From Cinclus cinclus (Eukaryota; Chordata; Aves; Passeriformes; Cinclidae): a DNA stretch of 64,000 nt. A model generated the notes under the pieces. That model was not told the DNA's origin, did no database searches, and saw nothing but the letters and a program-made list of their open reading frames with translations. The translations under genes and the position numbers were made by a program. The DNA lies in the NCBI RefSeq assembly GCF_963662255.1, contig NW_026912108.1, positions 578,001 to 642,000 of the forward strand, written 5' to 3'. Position 1 is the stretch's first letter. Every line of letters starts with the position of its first letter. Positions 58,864 through 64,000 of this stretch are shown here, piece after piece.

Positions 58864-60242
58864 GTGGCAAGGGCTAAGGGGACAGTTCCAAGGCATCTAG
58901 CTTTCCTGCTAGCAATGCCATTTCTACCCTGCTGTGGAAAACATTGTCCTTTGCCCTTCTGCTCCGAGAGGCACAGAGCACCTCGGCAGACGCAGTGCAG
59001 AGGGAAAGGACACAGTATCCGAGGGAGCGTGGCGCCGCTTAGGCGGGCAAAGCAGAAAGGTGCCGCCCGGCACTGGCTTTGACTCCCTGAGCTTCCTTGC
59101 TAGGACAGCAGCTGCCGAAAGCTGGCAACTAGGCTGCCAGAGTGCAGAATGTAGGCGGTCTGGCACGCCTGCTTGCCGAAAGCCAGGATCAGCGAGACAG
59201 CGTGCTAGGGTCTGTTTCACAGCACCCTGGAGAACACGCACTTGAAGAATGCCCTCTCTGCTCCGCAAAAGCTCTGCCACAGTGAAGGTGGAAGAAGCAG
59301 CCTGTGGCCACGGGCAGAGCTGGTCAACAGCTGCGCCTAACTTTGCCAAGCTGCGAGAGCATTCTCAGCCGAGTTCTGCTTTGACAGAGCTATTGCTGAA
59401 CTTTTGCAGCCCCGGAGGCTGCTGAAACCAAGGCTGTGTTCTGCCTCTTCATTCTTGCCTTCCTGTGCTCCAGCGAGAAGTGAAGCTCTGGCAGGTCATT
59501 CAGCTTTGCCGCCTCTCTGCACGGAAAGCACTAGACAGAACTAGTGTGCTTCGTGCATGCTCTCTCCTCGCTTTTATGGTCACTGCTCTGCTTTTTGCTT
59601 GGCAGCGTTCAAAGGGTCCACGGCATACCTCTTGCACAGCGAGAGGTGGCCGGCGAGGAATACTTGCTGGCTTAAGTCGTTCCATGCTCAAGGCATTCAT
59701 CAGAGCAGCACAATGCGGGAAAAGAGGGGGGAACATTGCAGGACAAATTTCTATGCTGGAACATGATTGTCTGCGAGACAGCTCTCCGCAGCGCTAGTAT
59801 TTGGCCAGGCTGAAATCAGCGCCACGGGAAGCCAATCTGACAAGCGGAGTGCAACGAGCGCGGCGATACGGGGCCACTTGGCAGGTGGCCGAAGAAAGAC
59901 GGCTGCCCCGCGAATGTGGTGCCAGAAGGCAAGTTTCAGCAGGGCGTTCCGGGCGAGCTTAATGTGTAGCCGCAGTTGTTCTAGGCGAGATTGTAGCCGA
60001 GAAGCTTTCCGTCTCCATTCACGAGACAAGAAAAGCAGAACGCAATGGTCTAGAGGGTTGAGAAGAAAAGTGCTCGTAGCGAGCTCGTTGCGGCAGAAGC
60101 GAAAGCCAGGAGCAGCGTGCTCGCTGCGAGAAGTAGACGGCGCTTCGCCTCCTTGGGAAGGAAATCGCGTCTGGGCACGAACGGCAGCCAGCGAAGCTTC
60201 AGAACAGCAGGCTGTTCTGCTCAGCGTACGAGCCTGAAGTGA
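58864..60242. repeat. Satellite unit 44, long (1,379 bp)
   Basis: 39-bp segment at 60050-60088. Common state with GCAGCCCC and CAGGTCATT. It matches unit 47 as far as unit 47 extends, except GAAAGGACAC here against GAAAGAACAC there. Confidence 0.97.
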
Positions 60243-61621
60243 GTGGCAAGGGCTAAGGGGACAGTTCCAAGGCATCTAGCTTTCCTGCTAGCAATGCCAT
60301 TTCTACCCTGCTGTGGAAAACATTGTCCTTTGCCCTTCTGCTCCGAGAGGCACAGAGCACCTCGGCAGACGCAGTGCAGAGGGAAAGGACACAGTATCCG
60401 AGGGAGCGTGGCGCCGCTTAGGCGGGCAAAGCAGAAAGGTGCCGCCCGGCACTGGCTTTGACTCCCTGAGCTTCCTTGCTAGGACAGCAGCTGCCGAAAG
60501 CTGGCAACTAGGCTGCCAGAGTGCAGAATGTAGGCGGTCTGGCACGCCTGCTTGCCGAAAGCCAGGATCAGCGAGACAGCGTGCTAGGCTCTGTTTCACA
60601 GCACCCTGGAGAACACGCACTTGAAGAATGCCCTCTCTGTTCCGCAAAAGCTCTGCCACAGTGAAGGTGGAAGAAGCAGCCTGTGGCCACGGGCAGAGCT
60701 GGTCAACAGCTGCGCCTAACTTTGCCAAGCTGCGAGAGCATTCTCAGCCGAGTTCTGCTTTGACAGAGCTATTGCTGAACTTTTGCAGCCCCGGAGGCTG
60801 CTGAAACCAAGGCTGTGTTCTACCTCTTCATTCTTGCCTTCCTGTGCTCCAGCGAGAAGTGAAGCTCTGGCACGGCATTCAGCTTTGCCGCCTCTCTGCA
60901 CGGAAAGCACTAGACAGAACTAGTGTGCTTCGTGCATGCTCTCTCCTCGCTTTTATGGTCACTGCTCTGCTTTTTGCTTGGCAGCGTTCAAAGGGTCCAC
61001 GGCATACCTCTTGCACAGCGAGAGGTGGCCGGCGAGGAATACTTGCTGGCTTAAGTCGTTCCATGCTCAAGGCATTCATCAGAGCAGCACAATGCGGGAA
61101 AAGAGGGGGGAACATTGCAGGACAAATTTCTATGCTGGAACATGATTGTCTGCGAGACAGCTCTCCGCAGCGCTAGTATTTGGCCAGGCTGAAATCAGCG
61201 CCACGGGAAGCCAATCTGACAAGCGGAGTGCAACGAGCGCGGCGATACGGGGCCACTTGGCAGGTGGCCGAAGAAAGACGGCTGCCCCGCGAATGTGGTG
61301 CCAGAAGGCAAGTTTCAGCAGGGCGTTCCGGGCGAGCTTAATGTGTAGCCGCAGTTGTTCTAGGCGAGATTGTAGCCGAGAAGCTTTCCGTCTCCATTCA
61401 CGAGACAAGAAAAGCAGAACGCAATGGTCTAGAGGGTTGAGAAGAAAAGTGCTCGTAGCGAGCTCGTTGCGGCAGAAGCGAAAGCCAGGAGCAGCGTGCT
61501 CGCTGCGAGAAGTAGACGGCGCTTCGCCTCCTTGGGAAGGAAATCGCGTCTGGGCACGAACGGCAGCCAGCGAAGCTTCAGAACAGCAGGCTGTTCTGCT
61601 CAGCGTACGAGCCTGAAGTGA
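60243..61621. repeat. Satellite unit 45, long (1,379 bp)
   Basis: 39-bp segment at 61429-61467. Same markers as unit 42: GCTAGGCTCTG, CTCTGTTCCGC, TTCTACCTC, CACGGCATT. Confidence 0.97.
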
Positions 61622-63000
61622 GTGGCAAGGGCTAAGGGGACAGTTCCAAGGCATCTAGCTTTCCTGCTAGCAATGCCATTTCTACCCTGCTGTGGAAAAC
61701 ATTGTCCTTTGCCCTTCTGCTCCGAGAGGCACAGAGCACCTCGGCAGACGCAGTGCAGAGGGAAAGGACACAGTATCCGAGGGAGCGTGACGCCGCTTAG
61801 GCGGGCAAAGCAGAAAGGTGCCGCCCGGCACTGGCTTTGACTCCCTGAGCTTCCTTGCTAGGACAGCAGCTGCCGAAAGCTGGCAACTAGGCTGCCAGAG
61901 TGCAGAATGTCGGCGGTCTGGCACGCCTGCTTGCCGAAAGCCAGGATCAGCGAGACAGCGTGCTAGGCTCTGTTTCACAGCACCCTGGAGAACACGCACT
62001 TGAAGAATGCCCTCTCTGTTCCGCAAAAGCTCTGCCACAGTGAAGGTGGAAGAAGCAGCCTGTGGCCACGGGCAGAGCTGGTCAACAGCTGCGCCTAACT
62101 TTGCCAAGCTGCGAGAGCATTCTCAGCCGAGTTCTGCTTTGACAGAGCTATTGCTGAACTTTTGCAGCCCCGGAGGCTGCTGAAACCAAGGCTGTGTTCT
62201 GCCTCTTCATTCTTGCCTTCCTGTGCTCCAGCGAGAAGTGAAGCTCTGGCAGGTCATTCAGCTTTGCCGCCTCTCTGCACGGAAAGCACTAGACAGAACT
62301 AGTGTGCTTCGTGCATGCTCTCTCCTCGCTTTTATTGTCACTGCTCTGCTTTTTGCTTGGCAGCGTTCAAAGGGTCCACGGCATACCTCTTGCACAGCGA
62401 GAGGTGGCCGGCGAGGAATACTTGCTGGCTTAAGTCGTTCCATGCTCAAGGCATTCATCAGAGCAACACCATGAGGGAAAAGAGGGGGGAACATTGCAGA
62501 ACAAATTTCTATGCTGGAACATGATTGTCTGCGAGACAGCTCTCCGCAGCGCTAGTATTTGGCCAGGCTGAAATCAGCGCCACGGGAAGCCAATCTGACA
62601 AGCGGAGTGCAACGAGCGCGGCGATACGGGGCCACTTGGCAGGTGGCCGAAGAAAGACGGCTGCCCCGCGAATGTGGTGCCAGAAGGCAAGTTTCAGCAG
62701 GGCGTTGCGGGCGAGCTTAATGTGTAGCCGCAGTTGTTCTAGGCGAGATTGTAGCCGAGAAGCTTTCCGTCTCCATTCACGAGACAAGAAAAGCAGAACG
62801 CAATGGTCTAGAGGGTTGAGAAGAAAAGTGCTCGTAGCGAGCTCGTTGCGGCAGAAGCGAAAGCCAGGAGCAGCGTGCTCGCTGCGAGAAGTAGACGGCG
62901 CTTCGCCTCCTTGGGAAGGAAATCGCGTCTGGGCACGAACGGCAGCCAGCGAAGCTTCAGAACAGCAGGCTGTTCTGCTCAGCGTACGAGCCTGAAGTGA
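61622..63000. repeat. Satellite unit 46, long (1,379 bp)
   Basis: 39-bp segment at 62808-62846. Same markers as unit 43, including the otherwise private GCAGAACAAAT near 62497. Confidence 0.97.
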
Positions 63001-64000
63001 GTGGCAAGGGCTAAGGGGACAGTTCCAAGGCATCTAGCTTTCCTGCTAGCAATGCCATTTCTACCCTGCTGTGGAAAACATTGTCCTTTGCCCTTCTGCT
63101 CCGAGAGGCACAGAGCACCTCGGCAGACGCAGTGCAGAGGGAAAGAACACAGTATCCGAGGGAGCGTGGCGCCGCTTAGGCGGGCAAAGCAGAAAGGTGC
63201 CGCCCGGCACTGGCTTTGACTCCCTGAGCTTCCTTGCTAGGACAGCAGCTGCCGAAAGCTGGCAACTAGGCTGCCAGAGTGCAGAATGTAGGCGGTCTGG
63301 CACGCCTGCTTGCCGAAAGCCAGGATCAGCGAGACAGCGTGCTAGGGTCTGTTTCACAGCACCCTGGAGAACACGCACTTGAAGAATGCCCTCTCTGCTC
63401 CGCAAAAGCTCTGCCACAGTGAAGGTGGAAGAAGCAGCCTGTGGCCACGGGCAGAGCTGGTCAACAGCTGCGCCTAACTTTGCCAAGCTGCGAGAGCATT
63501 CTCAGCCGAGTTCTGCTTTGACAGAGCTATTGCTGAACTTTTGCAGCCCCGGAGGCTGCTGAAACCAAGGCTGTGTTCTGCCTCTTCATTCTTGCCTTCC
63601 TGTGCTCCAGCGAGAAGTGAAGCTCTGGCAGGTCATTCAGCTTTGCCGCCTCTCTGCACGGAAAGCACTAGACAGAACTAGTGTGCTTCGTGCATGCTCT
63701 CTCCTCGCTTTTATGGTCACTGCTCTGCTTTTTGCTTGGCAGCGTTCAAAGGGTCCACGGCATACCTCTTGCACAGCGAGAGGTGGCCGGCGAGGAATAC
63801 TTGCTGGCTTAAGTCGTTCCATGCTCAAGGCATTCATCAGAGCAGCACAATGCGGGAAAAGAGGGGGGAACATTGCAGGACAAATTTCTATGCTGGAACA
63901 TGATTGTCTGCGAGACAGCTCTCCGCAGCGCTAGTATTTGGCCAGGCTGAAATCAGCGCCACGGGAAGCCAATCTGACAAGCGGAGTGCAACGAGCGCGG
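63001..64000. repeat. Satellite unit 47, first 1,000 bases only
   Basis: The unit is cut by the window end before the 39-bp position, so its length class is unknown. Markers GAAAGAACAC, GCAGCCCC, CAGGTCATT, TTCGTGC, CAATGCGGG. Confidence 0.95.

Larger units (their letters stand above)
1..64000. repeat. Tandem satellite array, 1,340/1,379-bp units, fills the window
   Basis: The word GTGGCAAGGGCTAAG (one copy has GCTAATG) recurs 47 times at intervals of exactly 1,340 or 1,379 bases, and the sequence between recurrences is nearly identical. All units point the same way and no base lies outside the repeat. Twelve intervals are 1,340 bp and 34 are 1,379 bp; these sum exactly to 62,966 bp between 35 and 63001. 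The two lengths differ by one 39-bp segment. Variation is otherwise single-base and shared in blocks between units. Composition is GC-rich and CpG is retained. I do not recognise the family; it does not resemble alpha satellite, telomere repeat, rRNA genes or a transposon I know. The phase is arbitrary: the unit has no obvious natural start. Both edges are cut by the window, so the true array is longer. Confidence 0.98.

Noticed and set aside
1..64000. CENP-B box or known centromeric monomer
   Set aside because: I looked for TTCG....A..CGGG on both strands in the unit and found no match. Unit length and composition do not match alpha satellite.
1..64000. CRISPR array or prokaryotic repeat system
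   Set aside because: Unit length over 1.3 kb, with no short repeats separated by unique spacers and no associated genes.
1..64000. Multicopy gene cluster or ribosomal RNA gene array
   Set aside because: No rRNA, tRNA or histone-like sequence was recognised, and no frame shows coding constraint.

Overview
The whole 64,000-base window is one head-to-tail tandem array of a single complex satellite, or macrosatellite, unit. There is no unique flanking sequence at either end. No gene, RNA gene, mobile element or CRISPR array can be supported. If the phase is set at the recurring word GTGGCAAGGGCTAAG, the window holds a 34-base tail of one unit (1-34), 46 complete units (35-63000) and the first 1,000 bases of another (63001-64000). 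All units run in the same direction.

Units come in exactly two lengths: 1,379 bp (long, 34 units) and 1,340 bp (short, 12 units). The only length difference I see is one 39-bp segment about 1,187 bases into the unit. Units otherwise differ by scattered single-base changes; by eye this is about one percent or less between neighbours. The changes recur as shared markers, so the units form recognisable haplotypes.

Layout: 1-12,289 mixes short and long units in a three-unit pattern (long-short-long, 4,098 bp) that decays into short-long pairs. 12,290-31,361 is a mixed stretch with single-unit duplications. 31,362-54,726 contains all units carrying the 'GAGGCAGTGTAGAGG' haplotype. 42,316-64,000 is long units only, and includes a two-unit (2,758 bp) and a three-unit (4,137 bp) recent tandem duplication. 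This is the pattern expected from repeated unequal exchange and gene conversion.

Organism: the length, homogeneity and lack of genes indicate a eukaryotic heterochromatic, pericentromeric, subtelomeric or sex-chromosome block. I do not recognise the satellite. Base composition is in the mid-50s percent G+C, and CpG is barely depleted (about 75 CpG counted by hand in the first 1,380 bases). That would suit a GC-rich chromosome, such as an avian microchromosome, but this is a weak guess. I saw no CENP-B box, telomere repeat or alpha-satellite-like 171-bp period.

Many open reading frames of 60-174 codons recur in every unit, on both strands and overlapping. They change mostly by amino-acid-altering substitutions and are cut by stops in some copies, so I treat them as chance frames in a GC-rich repeat and list none as a gene.
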